Shown in pieces: positions 19,687 to 29,303 of a DNA stretch of 64,000 nucleotides (the first letter of the stretch is position 1; the number at the start of each line of letters is the position of its first letter). The notes beneath the pieces were generated by a model. That model was not told where the DNA came from and did no database searches. It saw nothing but the letters and a program-made list of their open reading frames with translations. The DNA comes from an uncultured Gammaproteobacteria bacterium (GTDB lineage: Bacteria > Pseudomonadota > Gammaproteobacteria > PS1 > Pseudothioglobaceae), in contig CABXIU010000009.1 of assembly GCA_902512305.1 (NCBI GenBank), positions 1 to 64,000 on the forward strand, in the 5' to 3' direction. The position numbers were made by a program, and so were the translations under genes.

Positions 19687-20194
19687 CTTTAATATTTCCT
19701 AATTTCCATTGATCAATTTGTATTCTAATCAATCTTAAAGTCGGAAAGCCGACACTAGCGGTCATTCTTCGTATCTGTCGATTTCTTCCTTCAGTGATAG
19801 ACATTTGAATCCATGAGGTAGGAATATTTTTTCTTGTTCGAATTGGAGGTGTCCTATCCCATAGCCATTTCGGTTGCATTATTTTATTAATGATTGCTGG
19901 TTTTGTTAATCCATCTTTTAGATTAACTCCGGTTTGAAGGGAGTTCAAAGCTACCTCAGAAATCACACCTTCTACCTGGACAACGTAGACTTTGGTTTTT
20001 TTATTTTTTGGATCAGAGATTTTATTTTGAAGCTTTCCGTCATCAGTTAATATGACTAGACCTTCAGAATCTTTATCTAGTCTACCTACTGGATAAATAT
20101 TTTGGATATCAACATAATTTGCTAAAGTCTCTCCCTCACCACTAAATTGACAGAGAACACCAAAAGGTTTATTTAAAGCAATAATTTTAGCCAT
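19664..20194 (-). CDS. rluE: 23S rRNA pseudouridine(2457) synthase RluE
   Basis: RsuA-family pseudouridine synthase lacking an N-terminal S4 domain, as RluE does. With ATG at 20194 the protein is 176 aa and begins [17 protein letters not shown]. The catalytic aspartate is D40 in GRLDKDSEGL. The RluE-like blocks PPIRTRKNIPTSW and EGRNRQIRRMTASVGFPTLR match the E. coli enzyme closely. An alternative start 48 nt upstream would extend into ratA and is not conserved. It overlaps ratA by 8 nt. Confidence 0.92.
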   Translation of the reverse strand: MAKIIALNKPFGVLCQFSGEGETLANYVDIQNIYPVGRLDKDSEGLVILTDDGKLQNKISDPKNKKTKVYVVQVEGVISEVALNSLQTGVNLKDGLTKPAIINKIMQPKWLWDRTPPIRTRKNIPTSWIQMSITEGRNRQIRRMTASVGFPTLRLIRIQIDQWKLGNIKVGSYVSF

Positions 20195-20618
20195 AAATAT
20201 GTATTGCTCTTTCAACAAATGCATCGAGTTGGGAGTTCGCAATACTCTTAAATAATGGGGAGATAGTCATATCAGCAATTATAGATTTGAAACTAAATTC
20301 AAGATCTAAATAAACTTTTGCAGCGCTATCTCCAAGAGATTCAAATCGCCACTCTCCAGAAAGCTCATCAAAAGGTCCATCCAGTAATATCATCTCGATT
20401 GATTTATAGGGGGTTAAGGTATTTATAGTAGTAAACTTCTGTCTGAAGCCATTTTTATTTATCTGAACCGAGGCAGTAATTTGATTGCTAGATTCATTTA
20501 AAATAGAGGAGGAGTCACACCAGTTTAGAAATTGCGAGTAGTCATTAATATTATTGACCAAGTCAAACATTTGCTGGGGTGAATATGGAACAATTGCACT
20601 TTTTGAAATACGATGCAT
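20187..20618 (-). CDS. ratA: RatA/COQ10-type START-domain protein
   Basis: A 143-aa member of the RatA/Coq10 family. The E. coli relative was described as a toxin acting on 70S assembly, while mitochondrial Coq10 binds ubiquinone. The N-terminal block [24 protein letters not shown] and the C-terminal [16 protein letters not shown] helix are diagnostic. No antitoxin-like RatB/RnfH gene follows; rluE does instead. Its ATG (20618-20616) overlaps the smpB ATG (20617-20619) on the opposite strand, so the promoters of both must lie inside each other's coding regions. Confidence 0.9.
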   Translation of the reverse strand: MHRISKSAIVPYSPQQMFDLVNNINDYSQFLNWCDSSSILNESSNQITASVQINKNGFRQKFTTINTLTPYKSIEMILLDGPFDELSGEWRFESLGDSAAKVYLDLEFSFKSIIADMTISPLFKSIANSQLDAFVERAIHIYG

Positions 20619-21093
20619 GGCTAAAACTAAAAAAGATAATTCAAATACTATTGCCTTAAATAAAAAAGCAAGACATGACTATTTTATCGAACAAAGTCTT
20701 GAGGCTGGACTTAGTTTGCTTGGCTGGGAAGTAAAAAGCCTAAGGGACAATAAAGTCCAAATAAAAGAGAGTTATGTGATTTATAAGAATAATGAACTCT
20801 TTCTTTTTGGAGCACATATCTCCCCATTAAAATCCGCTTCCAGTCATATAGAATGTGATCCAATTAGAACTAGAAAACTACTGCTCAATAAAATTGAAAT
20901 TAATAGGCTCCGAGAAAAAATTACTCAAAAGGGATTAACCGTTGTTCCACTTAAATTGTATTGGGTAAGAGGAAAAGTGAAACTAGAGATTGGAGTTGCC
21001 AAGGGTAAAAAATCATATGATAAGAGACAAGATATAAAGGAAAAGGATTGGAAATTAGATAAAGCTAGAGCACTAAAAGAGAGCAATCGCTGA
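20617..21093 (+). CDS. smpB: tmRNA-binding protein SmpB
   Basis: Partner of tmRNA in trans-translation, rescuing stalled ribosomes. With ATG 20617 the protein is 158 aa, the usual length. It contains [20 protein letters not shown], the GWEVKSLR motif and the basic C-terminal tail starting [10 protein letters not shown] longer frame opens at 20554 but adds 21 residues antisense to ratA. The ssrA gene is not found downstream. The gap to HU is 189 nt. Confidence 0.95.
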   Translation: MAKTKKDNSNTIALNKKARHDYFIEQSLEAGLSLLGWEVKSLRDNKVQIKESYVIYKNNELFLFGAHISPLKSASSHIECDPIRTRKLLLNKIEINRLREKITQKGLTVVPLKLYWVRGKVKLEIGVAKGKKSYDKRQDIKEKDWKLDKARALKESNR

Positions 21094-21130
21094 AATATTT
21101 GGTATGGGTAAATTTTTTTTTTAATTATTT

Positions 21131-21159
21131 TTCATATAACTTTCTTTTGGTAGTACAAT
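21131..21159 (+). promoter_or_regulatory. Promoter of the HU gene
   Basis: -35 TTCATA (21131-21136), 17-bp spacer, -10 TACAAT (21154-21159). The predicted start near 21166 gives a leader of about 117 nt. The leader contains GGAGG (21179-21183), which can pair with CCTCC (21207-21211), and a 10-codon open frame (21187-21219). Confidence 0.5.
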
Positions 21160-21282
21160 AACCACTAGGTACAGCGTTGGAGGCAGATGGTTTCTTTTGA
21201 TTCTTTCCTCCTGAAATAGGTTTAAAAGTTACCTCTTCCGCTTTATCTTTTTTTTTAACAAACTTTATTGGAGAGAATTAAA

Positions 21283-21555
21283 ATGAATAAATCAGAATTA
21301 ATCGATGCAATAGCTTCAGGTGCAAATATGTCTAAAGCAGATGCTGCAAGAGCATTAAATGCTACAACAGGTGCAATCACTTCAGCAATGGCAAGTGGTG
21401 ATGGAGTCCAACTAACTGGATTCGGTAGCTTTGTAGTTAGAAGCCGTGCAGCTCGTACTGGCCGTAACCCACAAACTGGAGCAACTATTCAAATTAAAGC
21501 TTCTAATGTGGCAGCATTCAAAGCTGGTAAAGCATTGAAAGATGCATGTAACTAA
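21283..21555 (+). CDS. hup: DNA-binding protein HU
   Basis: Nucleoid-associated DNA-bending protein of the HU/IHF family, 90 aa. [11 protein letters not shown] at the start and [26 protein letters not shown] in the DNA-binding arm are canonical HU signatures, so IHF is less likely. TTGGAGAG ends 7 nt before ATG 21283; the longer frame from TTG 21268 overruns this ribosome site and is rejected. A long leader and a strong terminator (21573-21600) frame it as a monocistronic, highly expressed gene. Confidence 0.96.
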   Translation: MNKSELIDAIASGANMSKADAARALNATTGAITSAMASGDGVQLTGFGSFVVRSRAARTGRNPQTGATIQIKASNVAAFKAGKALKDACN

Positions 21556-21572
21556 TTAAGTTATATTATTTT

Positions 21573-21600
21573 AAAAAGGCGCTAACGCGCCTTTTTTTTT
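21573..21600 (+). terminator. Rho-independent terminator after HU
   Basis: GGCGC (21578-21582) pairs with GCGCC (21587-21591) around a TAAC loop. The stem is extended by A/T pairs and followed by nine T. Confidence 0.92.
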
Positions 21601-21611
21601 GTTAAAAACCT

Positions 21612-22628
21612 ATGAGTATTATTCATAAACGATTAGCAATATCTGTCCTCTTAATCTGCCTATTCTCAGTTTTAATTTACATAGGAGTTGGTTACTTTAT
21701 TTATACTACTCTAGCAAGAGCTGAGCCAGGTTGTGGGAATAATTGTAGTAATTCTCCAAATTCATTTATGGATCATTCCAGCAATTCTGATTTTGCCTTT
21801 AGCAACTTTAGTATTGATTATTGGGAGTCATATAGATACCCAGGAGGTGATGAAGGAATAGAGCTCGATGCTTGGTGGATACCAGTCGATCAAAATGGTG
21901 CAGGAGACTCACCAGTAATTATTTTGACTCATGGTTTAAGAGCCAGTAAATATGATTCTGATATTTTATTAGTGGCAGCCATTTTAAATGAGGCGGGCTT
22001 TAATACCTTATTGTTTGATCAGCGTGATCACGGTATGTCGACAATTGAAGATGGGCAAATCAGTGTTGGAACTAAAGAATACCGCGACCTTATCTCAAGT
22101 GTAGATTGGTTAGTAGATGAGCAATCAATTAATCCAAATAGAATAGGCGTCTATGGTTTATCAATGGGTGCAGGTACTGCTGCAATTGCCTTTGGATTAG
22201 ATGAGAGAATTAGAGCTGTTGTTCTAGAATCGGGGTATTCAGATCTTAACGTAATAGTTAAGGAGGAGCTTCAAAGAGAAGGATATCCATCTTGGCTCTC
22301 AAAGGGGGCAGTTTGGGCTGCTTATATTTTTGGTAATGAAACACTACTTGAGCCATCCCCTCAACTTGCATTTATGAACCATAGTGGAAGGCCTATTTTT
22401 GCTATGCATGGAACAGGTGACACTAGGGTTTTGCCTCATAATACATCTGATATGGAGGTATTTGCAAAACAATACGGAGCTAACTTAGAAACTTGGATGG
22501 CTGAAAATGCCATTCATTCAGGAATTAAGTTTATGTATTTTGATGAGTTTGCTTCAAGATTAATTGATTTTTTTAAAAGCAATCTTGAAGGAGATTTAAA
22601 GCCTAAAAAAAACCTAGAAAATAACTAA
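21612..22628 (+). CDS. Membrane-anchored alpha/beta hydrolase
   Basis: A 338-aa serine hydrolase with one N-terminal membrane helix (about residues 8-31), so the catalytic domain probably faces the periplasm. The triad is visible: S184 in YGLSMGAG, D270 in HGTGDTRV and H302 in NAIHSG; the oxyanion region THGLR is at 106-110. It resembles the BEM46/YfhR-like peptidase-esterase group. Substrate unknown. A Cys pair C41/C45 lies just after the anchor. It follows the HU terminator by 11 nt, so its promoter must overlap the terminator region or transcription reads through. Confidence 0.82.
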   Translation: MSIIHKRLAISVLLICLFSVLIYIGVGYFIYTTLARAEPGCGNNCSNSPNSFMDHSSNSDFAFSNFSIDYWESYRYPGGDEGIELDAWWIPVDQNGAGDSPVIILTHGLRASKYDSDILLVAAILNEAGFNTLLFDQRDHGMSTIEDGQISVGTKEYRDLISSVDWLVDEQSINPNRIGVYGLSMGAGTAAIAFGLDERIRAVVLESGYSDLNVIVKEELQREGYPSWLSKGAVWAAYIFGNETLLEPSPQLAFMNHSGRPIFAMHGTGDTRVLPHNTSDMEVFAKQYGANLETWMAENAIHSGIKFMYFDEFASRLIDFFKSNLEGDLKPKKNLENN

Positions 22629-22706
22629 AGCTTGAATTTGTTATTAATTAATTTTTTACTTTTAAAGCTTGATATACTTTTTTTAAGCTAACTCTAATTT
22701 TAAGCT

Positions 22707-24014
22707 ATGACTAAATTCTCTCCATATTGGTGGGAAGACCAACCAAAATACAGCGAAAGTAACGGGATTCCTGTGAAAGCCGATGTTGTAATTGTTGGTG
22801 CTGGATTTACAGGTTTAAGTGCAGCAATTACTTTAGCAAAATCTGAACTTAGCGTTATCGTTTTTGATTCAGAAGAGATAGGTTTTGGAGCAAGTACAAG
22901 GAATGGCGGAATGCTAGGCTCTGGCCATAAAGTTTCGCCTCAACAAGCCGATAAAAAATATGGTTTAGATATAGCTAGAAAAATCCACAAAGAAGCAAAT
23001 GCTTCACTCACTTTTACTACTAATTTAATAAAAGATAATAATATTGATTGTGATCTACAGATTTGTGGCCGATTAAGGACATCATGGGTGCCTCAAGATC
23101 AAGTGAGTATGTCAGAAAACCTTAATAAATTAAAAGCTATTGATCATTTTAATTCTAAAATGATAGATCCTAATTTGATGTCTGAATCTATTAAAACTCA
23201 CTTATACTTTGGTGGTCAATATTATCAAGATCATGGTTCGGTTCAACCCAGAAAGTTTCATTATGGACTGCATCAACTTGCAATAGATTCTGGTGCAAAG
23301 GTTTTTGGAAATAAGCCAGTAAAAAAAGTGACTAGATTATCGACTGATGAAAAAGATGGTTTTATTGTGTCTATTTCTAATAAAACTATTAACTGCAAGA
23401 ATGTTTTAATAGCGACCAATGGATATACTCGACCGACTCTTTCAAAGTATTTGTCTAGAAGAATTTTGCCAGTACCTAGTTACATTATTACGACAGATGA
23501 GATTGGTATAGAAAGAGTTAATGCATTAATTCCCGGAGGTCATTGTATAGTTGAAACACGAAAGCGGTATTGTTATTATCGACCAACACCCTGTGGAAAA
23601 AGAATAATGATTGGGACAAGAGCTGCTATGCATTCAATTTCAGCAGAAAAAGCACTTCCTATTCTTCAAAAAACGTTATCAGAAATTTTTCCTGAATTAG
23701 ATGGGGTAAAGGTAAGTCATTGCTGGACAGGGTTTACAGGTTTTAGTTTTAGTATGCTTCCAAACTTAGGCAGTCATAATGGAATATATTCTGCAATGGG
23801 CTATTGTGGTAATGGAGTCGCTATGGCTCCTTATTTAGGCCATATGGCGGCCCTGAAGATATTGGAACCAGATAAAAAAGTAACAGTATTTGAGGATACA
23901 TCACTGCAGAGCCGTCCATATTACTTTGGAAAGCCCTGGTTTCTTCCAATTGCAAGTGTTTATTTTAAAGTTTATGATAAATTCGATAACTATCGTAGAA
24001 ACAAATATTTATAA
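22707..24014 (+). CDS. FAD-dependent amine/amino-acid oxidoreductase (DAO family)
   Basis: A 435-aa flavoprotein of the D-amino-acid oxidase fold, in the OrdL/PuuB-like branch that begins with a conserved SPYWW segment. The FAD-binding GxGxxG is G31-A-G-F-T-G36, followed by the STRNGGMLGSG block near residue 63. The C-terminal GYCGNGVAMAPYLG is the second flavin-contacting motif. Substrate could be gamma-glutamylputrescine, glycine/sarcosine or another amine; no pathway partners are adjacent. Two TTTTAAGCT repeats lie in the 30 nt before the ATG. Confidence 0.82.
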   Translation: MTKFSPYWWEDQPKYSESNGIPVKADVVIVGAGFTGLSAAITLAKSELSVIVFDSEEIGFGASTRNGGMLGSGHKVSPQQADKKYGLDIARKIHKEANASLTFTTNLIKDNNIDCDLQICGRLRTSWVPQDQVSMSENLNKLKAIDHFNSKMIDPNLMSESIKTHLYFGGQYYQDHGSVQPRKFHYGLHQLAIDSGAKVFGNKPVKKVTRLSTDEKDGFIVSISNKTINCKNVLIATNGYTRPTLSKYLSRRILPVPSYIITTDEIGIERVNALIPGGHCIVETRKRYCYYRPTPCGKRIMIGTRAAMHSISAEKALPILQKTLSEIFPELDGVKVSHCWTGFTGFSFSMLPNLGSHNGIYSAMGYCGNGVAMAPYLGHMAALKILEPDKKVTVFEDTSLQSRPYYFGKPWFLPIASVYFKVYDKFDNYRRNKYL

Positions 24015-24117
24015 AGTATTGAGTCATTTATCTTTTGCTGTCTTATGCTTCCATAACCCTAAGAAATATTCAAGTGCATGGTAAAATATTCGCTTTTTAA
24101 ATAATTGGAGATTATCC

Positions 24118-24543
24118 ATGGAGCAAACATTATCAATAATTAAACCAGATGCAGTAGCTAAAAATGTCATCGGTCAAATTTACTCAAGGTTTGAAAATGC
24201 TGGCTTTAAAATAGTTGCATCAAAAATGATACATTTGGATAAAGAAATGGCTGGAGGTTTCTATGCTGTTCACAAGGATAGACCTTTCTTTAACGATCTA
24301 ATGACTTTTATGACTTCTGGACCCGTAATGATTCAAGTCTTAGAGGGTGAAAATGCAGTTGCTAAGCATCGTGAAATTATGGGTGCTACCAATCCGCAAG
24401 AAGCAGATGCAGGAACTATAAGAGCAGATTTTGCTGAATCTTTAGATGAAAATGCAGTTCATGGTTCAGATTCTCTAGAAAATGCAGCAATCGAGATTGC
24501 CTATTTCTTTGGTGAAGATGGTATTTGTCCTAGAACACGATAA
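24118..24543 (+). CDS. ndk: Nucleoside diphosphate kinase
   Basis: Interconverts nucleoside di- and triphosphates through a phosphohistidine. The 141-aa protein has the active-site H115 in NAVHGSDS and the starting block [19 protein letters not shown] ends 8 nt before the ATG. It is followed after 18 nt by rlmN, the same order as in many gammaproteobacteria (ndk-rlmN). Confidence 0.97.
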   Translation: MEQTLSIIKPDAVAKNVIGQIYSRFENAGFKIVASKMIHLDKEMAGGFYAVHKDRPFFNDLMTFMTSGPVMIQVLEGENAVAKHREIMGATNPQEADAGTIRADFAESLDENAVHGSDSLENAAIEIAYFFGEDGICPRTR

Positions 24544-24561
24544 AAATAGATAACCTTTCTC

Positions 24562-25644
24562 ATGTTAGAAAAACAAAACTTACTCGGACATACTCAAAGT
24601 AAGTTTAAGGAGTTTTTTTCTGACTTGAATGAAAAGCCATTTCGTACAAAACAGATTATGCAATGGATATATCACCAAGGTGCAAATGACTTTGGTGATA
24701 TGCATAATTTTTCTAAAGATTTAAGACAGAAGCTTAGAGCAATAGCTTCTATAGACTTGCCTGAAGTTATTTCAATGAGCAATTCAAAAGATGGGGTCAT
24801 CAAGTGGGTTATAAAACTTGGTGAAGAGAATCATATTGAAACTGTTTATATCCCTCAAAAAGATAGAGGTACTCTCTGTATCTCTTCACAAGTTGGTTGC
24901 TCACTTGCATGTACTTTTTGTTCCACAGGGTATCAAGGTTTTAATAGAAACCTTAAAACACATGAGATTATTGGTCAAGTTCTAATTGCTAAAAGTCATT
25001 TAATTCAAAAAGATCAACGCATTTCCAATGTTGTATTTATGGGTATGGGGGAGCCGTTACTTAATGAGTCTCCTGTTTATGATGCTTGTGAAATTCTTTT
25101 AGATGATTGGGCTTTTGGGCTTTCAAGAAGAAGGGTTACTGTTTCATCCTCTGGAATTGTTCCTGCATTAACAAGAATGTCAGACAAAGTGCCAGTTAGC
25201 TTGGCAATCTCTTTACATGCACCTAATGATGAATTAAGGGATATACTCGTTCCTATAAATAAAAAATATCCAATTAAAGAGCTAATGAAAGCATGTCATT
25301 ATTACCTAAATGCTGGTACTCAAGAGAGACATATATTGTTTGAATATGTCATGCTCGACGGGGTTAATGATTCTTTAGAAGATGCAAGATTACTTTCGAA
25401 GTTATTAAACTTTTGGTTTGAGCGTGAATCAGCGAAAGTCAACCTCATTCCTTTTAATCCATTTCCAGAAAGTCAGTATAAAACTTCAAAAAATATCACT
25501 ATAGATAAGTTCCAAGATATATTACATCAATCAGGGATTCGAACCACAACACGAAGAACAAGGGGCGATGATGTTGATGCTGCTTGTGGTCAGCTAGCAG
25601 GAAAAGTATTAGACAAGAGTAGAAGAAATGTTGGACGGAATTGA
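24562..25644 (+). CDS. rlmN: Dual-specificity RNA methyltransferase RlmN
   Basis: Radical-SAM enzyme making m2A2503 in 23S rRNA and m2A37 in some tRNAs. The 360 aa contain the cluster cysteines C113, C117, C120 (GCSLACTFC) and the two mechanistic cysteines C106 (GTLCISSQ) and C342 (DAACGQLAG). The next gene starts 17 nt before its stop. It belongs to the ndk-rlmN-x-ispG run. Confidence 0.97.
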   Translation: MLEKQNLLGHTQSKFKEFFSDLNEKPFRTKQIMQWIYHQGANDFGDMHNFSKDLRQKLRAIASIDLPEVISMSNSKDGVIKWVIKLGEENHIETVYIPQKDRGTLCISSQVGCSLACTFCSTGYQGFNRNLKTHEIIGQVLIAKSHLIQKDQRISNVVFMGMGEPLLNESPVYDACEILLDDWAFGLSRRRVTVSSSGIVPALTRMSDKVPVSLAISLHAPNDELRDILVPINKKYPIKELMKACHYYLNAGTQERHILFEYVMLDGVNDSLEDARLLSKLLNFWFERESAKVNLIPFNPFPESQYKTSKNITIDKFQDILHQSGIRTTTRRTRGDDVDAACGQLAGKVLDKSRRNVGRN

Positions 25645-25921
25645 TTACTACCCAAAAAAGAAAAAACGCATATTACCAAAGTTAATCTGGCTGTTATTGT
25701 TTATTTTGGTTTTAGGAGGTCTGTGGTATTATTTTCAAGACTTAGATTTTAGTCAAAGTAAATCAGTTTCAATCATCATCAGTCAACCAACTGAGTATGT
25801 GGGGAGTGAGGATGAAGTGATTGAAGATACTGATGAATCAATTACACCTAAAGTAATAGTGAGTAATGAAGAGAGTCTTGATGAAGTTGTAAGTAACTAT
25901 GAAGCAAATACACAAAATTAA
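25628..25921 (+). CDS. Small single-pass membrane protein in the rodZ position
   Basis: A 97-aa protein overlapping rlmN by 17 nt and ispG by 23 nt. A basic KKKKR stretch (10-14) precedes one membrane helix (about 17-36), and the remainder is an acidic Ser/Glu-rich tail, predicted periplasmic. In E. coli the gene between rlmN and ispG is rodZ (cytoplasmic helix-turn-helix, one membrane helix, periplasmic domain). This one keeps only the helix and a short tail. Whether it is a reduced RodZ or an unrelated protein cannot be decided from sequence alone. Confidence 0.65.
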   Translation: MLDGIDYYPKKKKRILPKLIWLLLFILVLGGLWYYFQDLDFSQSKSVSIIISQPTEYVGSEDEVIEDTDESITPKVIVSNEESLDEVVSNYEANTQN

Positions 25922-26981
25922 ACGAAGAGTTTCAAAGCAAATATTTGTCGGTGATGTAGCTATCGGTGGTGATGCACCAATTAGTGTTCAAACTATGACT
26001 AATACAGATACTTGTGATGTCGATTCTACAATTTCACAAATTCTATCACTTGAAGGGGCAGGTGCAGATATGGTAAGAGTTTCAATCCCTACTATGGATG
26101 CTGCAGAAGCGTTTAAAAAAATAAAAAAATCCGTAAATATACCTTTAATTACTGACATACATTTTGATTATAAAATTGCTCTCAAAGTTGCAGGGTATGG
26201 TGCTGATTGTCTTAGAATTAATCCTGGAAATATTGGTAAAGAAAATCGAATTAAAGAAGTTGTTGCTTCTGCAAAAGATAACGGGATACCAATAAGAGTA
26301 GGGGTTAATGCAGGCTCCCTTGAAAAGGATTTACAAAAAAAATACACTGAGCCGACTCCTGAAGCAATGGTGGAATCGGCTTTTAGGCATATCGATATTC
26401 TCAATAAGTTAAATTTTGATAATTTTAAAATTTCTCTTAAAGCATCAGAGGTTTTCATGACTGTGTTTGCCTATCGTCAGCTTGCCTCACAAATTGACAA
26501 CCCACTTCATCTTGGTATCACCGAAGCTGGATCTTTTCGTTCTGGTGCTGTTAAATCCTCAATTGGAATGGGCTTGTTGTTGAGTGAAGGTATAGGAGAT
26601 ACCATTCGTGTTTCACTTGCATCAGATCCTATCGATGAAGTTAAAGTTGGTTTTGATATCTTAAAATCTCTACATTTAAGAAAGAAAGGTGTTAATTTAA
26701 TTGCTTGCCCATCTTGCTCTAGACAAAAATTTGACGTTATTTCTGTTGTTAACGAGCTTGAATCACGCCTTGAAGATATTAATGAAGCTATTGATGTGGC
26801 TGTGATTGGCTGCGTAGTTAATGGTCCAGGTGAAGCCAAAGAGGTGAGTGTAGGTCTAACGGGAGGCTCTCCAAACTTATTATATATTAATGGTAAAACT
26901 CATAGCAAAGTGGATAATGAGTCACTAGTTGATACCCTTGAGATGCAAATCAGAAGGAAGATACCTATTTCAAACGTTTAA
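25899..26981 (+). CDS. ispG: 4-hydroxy-3-methylbut-2-en-1-yl diphosphate synthase
   Basis: Penultimate enzyme of the MEP isoprenoid pathway, with a [4Fe-4S] cluster. The 360-aa protein has cluster ligands C270, C273 (CPSCSRQ), C305 ([12 protein letters not shown]) and E312. Length matches the short bacterial form without the plant insert. It overlaps the preceding small membrane gene by 23 nt and converges with the DUF2062 gene by 17 nt. dxs of the same pathway lies just beyond on the opposite strand. Confidence 0.97.
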   Translation: MKQIHKIKRRVSKQIFVGDVAIGGDAPISVQTMTNTDTCDVDSTISQILSLEGAGADMVRVSIPTMDAAEAFKKIKKSVNIPLITDIHFDYKIALKVAGYGADCLRINPGNIGKENRIKEVVASAKDNGIPIRVGVNAGSLEKDLQKKYTEPTPEAMVESAFRHIDILNKLNFDNFKISLKASEVFMTVFAYRQLASQIDNPLHLGITEAGSFRSGAVKSSIGMGLLLSEGIGDTIRVSLASDPIDEVKVGFDILKSLHLRKKGVNLIACPSCSRQKFDVISVVNELESRLEDINEAIDVAVIGCVVNGPGEAKEVSVGLTGGSPNLLYINGKTHSKVDNESLVDTLEMQIRRKIPISNV

Positions 26982-27450
26982 CTCTTTTAAGAGCCTTATA
27001 TTTATAGATAGCAATAATTGAGTAATAACCTAATAATGCTGAAACTATCGAAGCAATAAACCCTCCCACCCAAAAAGCTATTGTCGCATTTCCAAAATTT
27101 TCCATAAGATATGAAAATGTAAACTCAAATTCTAGATCTATCTCAATACCCATAATTGAAGCTCCTAGTTTATAGGTAAAGTAATAAAAAGGTACCATTG
27201 TAATTGGGTTATTAACCCATACAACAAGAATTGAAAGTAGAATATTTGCAGAAAAAACAACCGCAAAGATTGCTACTAATAGAGTATGCATTGGGAGAGG
27301 TATAAATGCAAAAAAGAGCCCTATAGCAAAAGCTCTAGAAATTGTTTTTTTATTCCATTTCAAAATTTCAGGATTTTTAAGATGTTTATTAAACCATCCA
27401 AGATTCAGATTTTCAGGTTTAGGACTGTATTTTTTTAGTGTTTCTTTCAT
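26965..27450 (-). CDS. DUF2062 membrane protein
   Basis: A 161-aa inner-membrane protein of the DUF2062 family with about three or four helices ([24 protein letters not shown] near 45, [21 protein letters not shown] near 72, and [24 protein letters not shown] near 130). The [11 protein letters not shown]-like block is the family signature. Function is not established. It overlaps dxs by 4 nt and runs 17 nt into the ispG coding tail on the other strand. Confidence 0.8.
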   Translation of the reverse strand: MKETLKKYSPKPENLNLGWFNKHLKNPEILKWNKKTISRAFAIGLFFAFIPLPMHTLLVAIFAVVFSANILLSILVVWVNNPITMVPFYYFTYKLGASIMGIEIDLEFEFTFSYLMENFGNATIAFWVGGFIASIVSALLGYYSIIAIYKYKALKRVKRLK

Positions 27451-29255
27451 TGATTATTTGAGGCTTTGATAATGTTTTCTGATGTTAAGCCATAAAGCTC
27501 ATATAGCTCAGATTGTAAACCATGTTCTGTTACGTAATCTGGAATACCTAAAATGTGAAGTTTTGTTTTAATATTATTAATCTGAAGTAGTTCATTTATA
27601 GCGCTTCCAGCGCCGCCCTTTAAGGTATTGTCTTCTATTGATATTAGTGTTGAAGAGTTATTTGCAATATTAATTATTAAGTCTTCATCCAAGGGTTTTA
27701 CAAACCTCATATCTACAACGGTAGCATTAATCTTTTCAGAAGCTTCAAGGGCAATCTCAAGCATATTACCAAATGAAAAGATGGCAATATCTTCTCCAGC
27801 TCTAACAATATTTCCTTTTCCAATGTCAATCATCGATTTTGTGACAAAATCTTCAACGCTGGATTTACCTCTAGGAAATCTTACACAAACTGGCCCTTCA
27901 AAATGATTTGCAAAATTCAGAGCTTTATACATTTCTAATGAAGAGCTTGGAGCTAAGATAGTAATATTGGGTATGCATCGTAAAAAACTCAAATCAAAAA
28001 TTCCAGCATGAGTTGCTCCATCAGCTCCTACAAGTCCTGCTCTATCGATAGCAAAAGTAACGTTTAAATTTTGCAATGCAATGTCATGAATAAACTGGTC
28101 ATAACCTCGTTGTAGGAAGGTTGAGTAAATAGCAACAATTGGTTTTAAACCTTGAGTTGCCATTCCGCCAGCGAGAGTCACTGCATGTTGCTCAGCAATA
28201 GCAACATCCACAAAACGTTCAGGAAATTTATTGGCAAAGTCAACCATTCCCGATCCTTCAGACATGGCAGGTGTAATTCCAATAACTTTTTCATCGCTCT
28301 TAGCAATATTGCAAAGCCACTCCCCAAAAACACTGCTGTAGCTTGGAAAATTATCACTGGAAGATGAAGGTGGAGAAATACCATGAAATTTTAGAGGATT
28401 TTCTTCTGCCGCCTTAAATCCATGACCTTTTTTTGTAATGATATGAAGAATTCTTGGTTTTTCAAAGTTTTTAAGATTTTCTAGAGTTTTAATTAATATG
28501 TCAATATCATGACCATCAATTGGTCCAAAGTAGTCTATCCCCAACTCTTCAAAAAGCGTGCCTGGTAAAATCATTCCTTTTAAATGTTCTTCTGATCGTT
28601 TTGCAAATTTTTGAATACGCGGCAATCTTTCCAAAAATTCTAGTGATTTAGATTTCATGGTTGAGTAGATTTTTCCAGAAATAAGCCTCGTTAGATATTT
28701 GCTTAATGCGCCAACATTTTTTGAGATTGACATATCATTATCATTAAGAATGATTAAAAGATTAGCGTTTGTATCTCCAGCATGATTGAGAGCCTCAAAT
28801 GACATTCCACCAGTTAGTGCTCCATCTCCAATCACGGCTATTGAAGTATCTGAATTGTTATCAAGTTTATTTGCCATGGCAATACCTAGTGCGGCACTAA
28901 CTGAGGTTGAAGAGTGTCCAGCACCAAAAATATCGTGTTCACTTTCACTTCTTTTTGTAAAACCCGATAATCCATCTTTTTGACGAATAGTTGACATCAA
29001 GTCTTTACGACCAGTTAATACTTTATGAGTGTAGGCTTGATGACCGACATCCCAAACAAAAGTGTCATTAGGGCTGTCAAAAACATAATGCATTGCTAAG
29101 GTTAATTCGATTGTTCCAAGGTTTGAACTTAAATGCCCTCCAGTCTTTTCAATACTTTCAATTAAGAATAGTTTAATTTCTTCTGCAAGAGTATTTAGCT
29201 CATCAATATCTAGCTTTTTAATGTCATTCGGATTTTGAATATGATTTAAGATCAT
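27447..29255 (-). CDS. dxs: 1-deoxy-D-xylulose-5-phosphate synthase
   Basis: First enzyme of the MEP pathway, a thiamine-diphosphate transketolase-like protein (602 aa; E. coli 620). The WDVGHQAYTHKVLTGR block is near residue 66, the ThDP motif IGDGALTGGM is near 140, the catalytic glutamate region DVAIAEQHAV is near 350, and RFPRGKSS is near 455. Its ThDP cofactor depends on thiC and thiL in the same window. A TATAAT (29304-29309, minus) with a palindrome in the spacer lies upstream. Confidence 0.97.
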   Translation of the reverse strand: MILNHIQNPNDIKKLDIDELNTLAEEIKLFLIESIEKTGGHLSSNLGTIELTLAMHYVFDSPNDTFVWDVGHQAYTHKVLTGRKDLMSTIRQKDGLSGFTKRSESEHDIFGAGHSSTSVSAALGIAMANKLDNNSDTSIAVIGDGALTGGMSFEALNHAGDTNANLLIILNDNDMSISKNVGALSKYLTRLISGKIYSTMKSKSLEFLERLPRIQKFAKRSEEHLKGMILPGTLFEELGIDYFGPIDGHDIDILIKTLENLKNFEKPRILHIITKKGHGFKAAEENPLKFHGISPPSSSSDNFPSYSSVFGEWLCNIAKSDEKVIGITPAMSEGSGMVDFANKFPERFVDVAIAEQHAVTLAGGMATQGLKPIVAIYSTFLQRGYDQFIHDIALQNLNVTFAIDRAGLVGADGATHAGIFDLSFLRCIPNITILAPSSSLEMYKALNFANHFEGPVCVRFPRGKSSVEDFVTKSMIDIGKGNIVRAGEDIAIFSFGNMLEIALEASEKINATVVDMRFVKPLDEDLIINIANNSSTLISIEDNTLKGGAGSAINELLQINNIKTKLHILGIPDYVTEHGLQSELYELYGLTSENIIKASNNQ

Positions 29256-29303
29256 TCGATTTCGTTATAAAGACTTAACTTAATTGCATAGAAAAGAGTC
29301 GAA

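Noticed and set aside
21094-21282. tmRNA gene next to smpB
   Set aside because: No alanyl acceptor-like ends, no tag reading frame and the gap is too short; it is better explained as HU promoter and leader.
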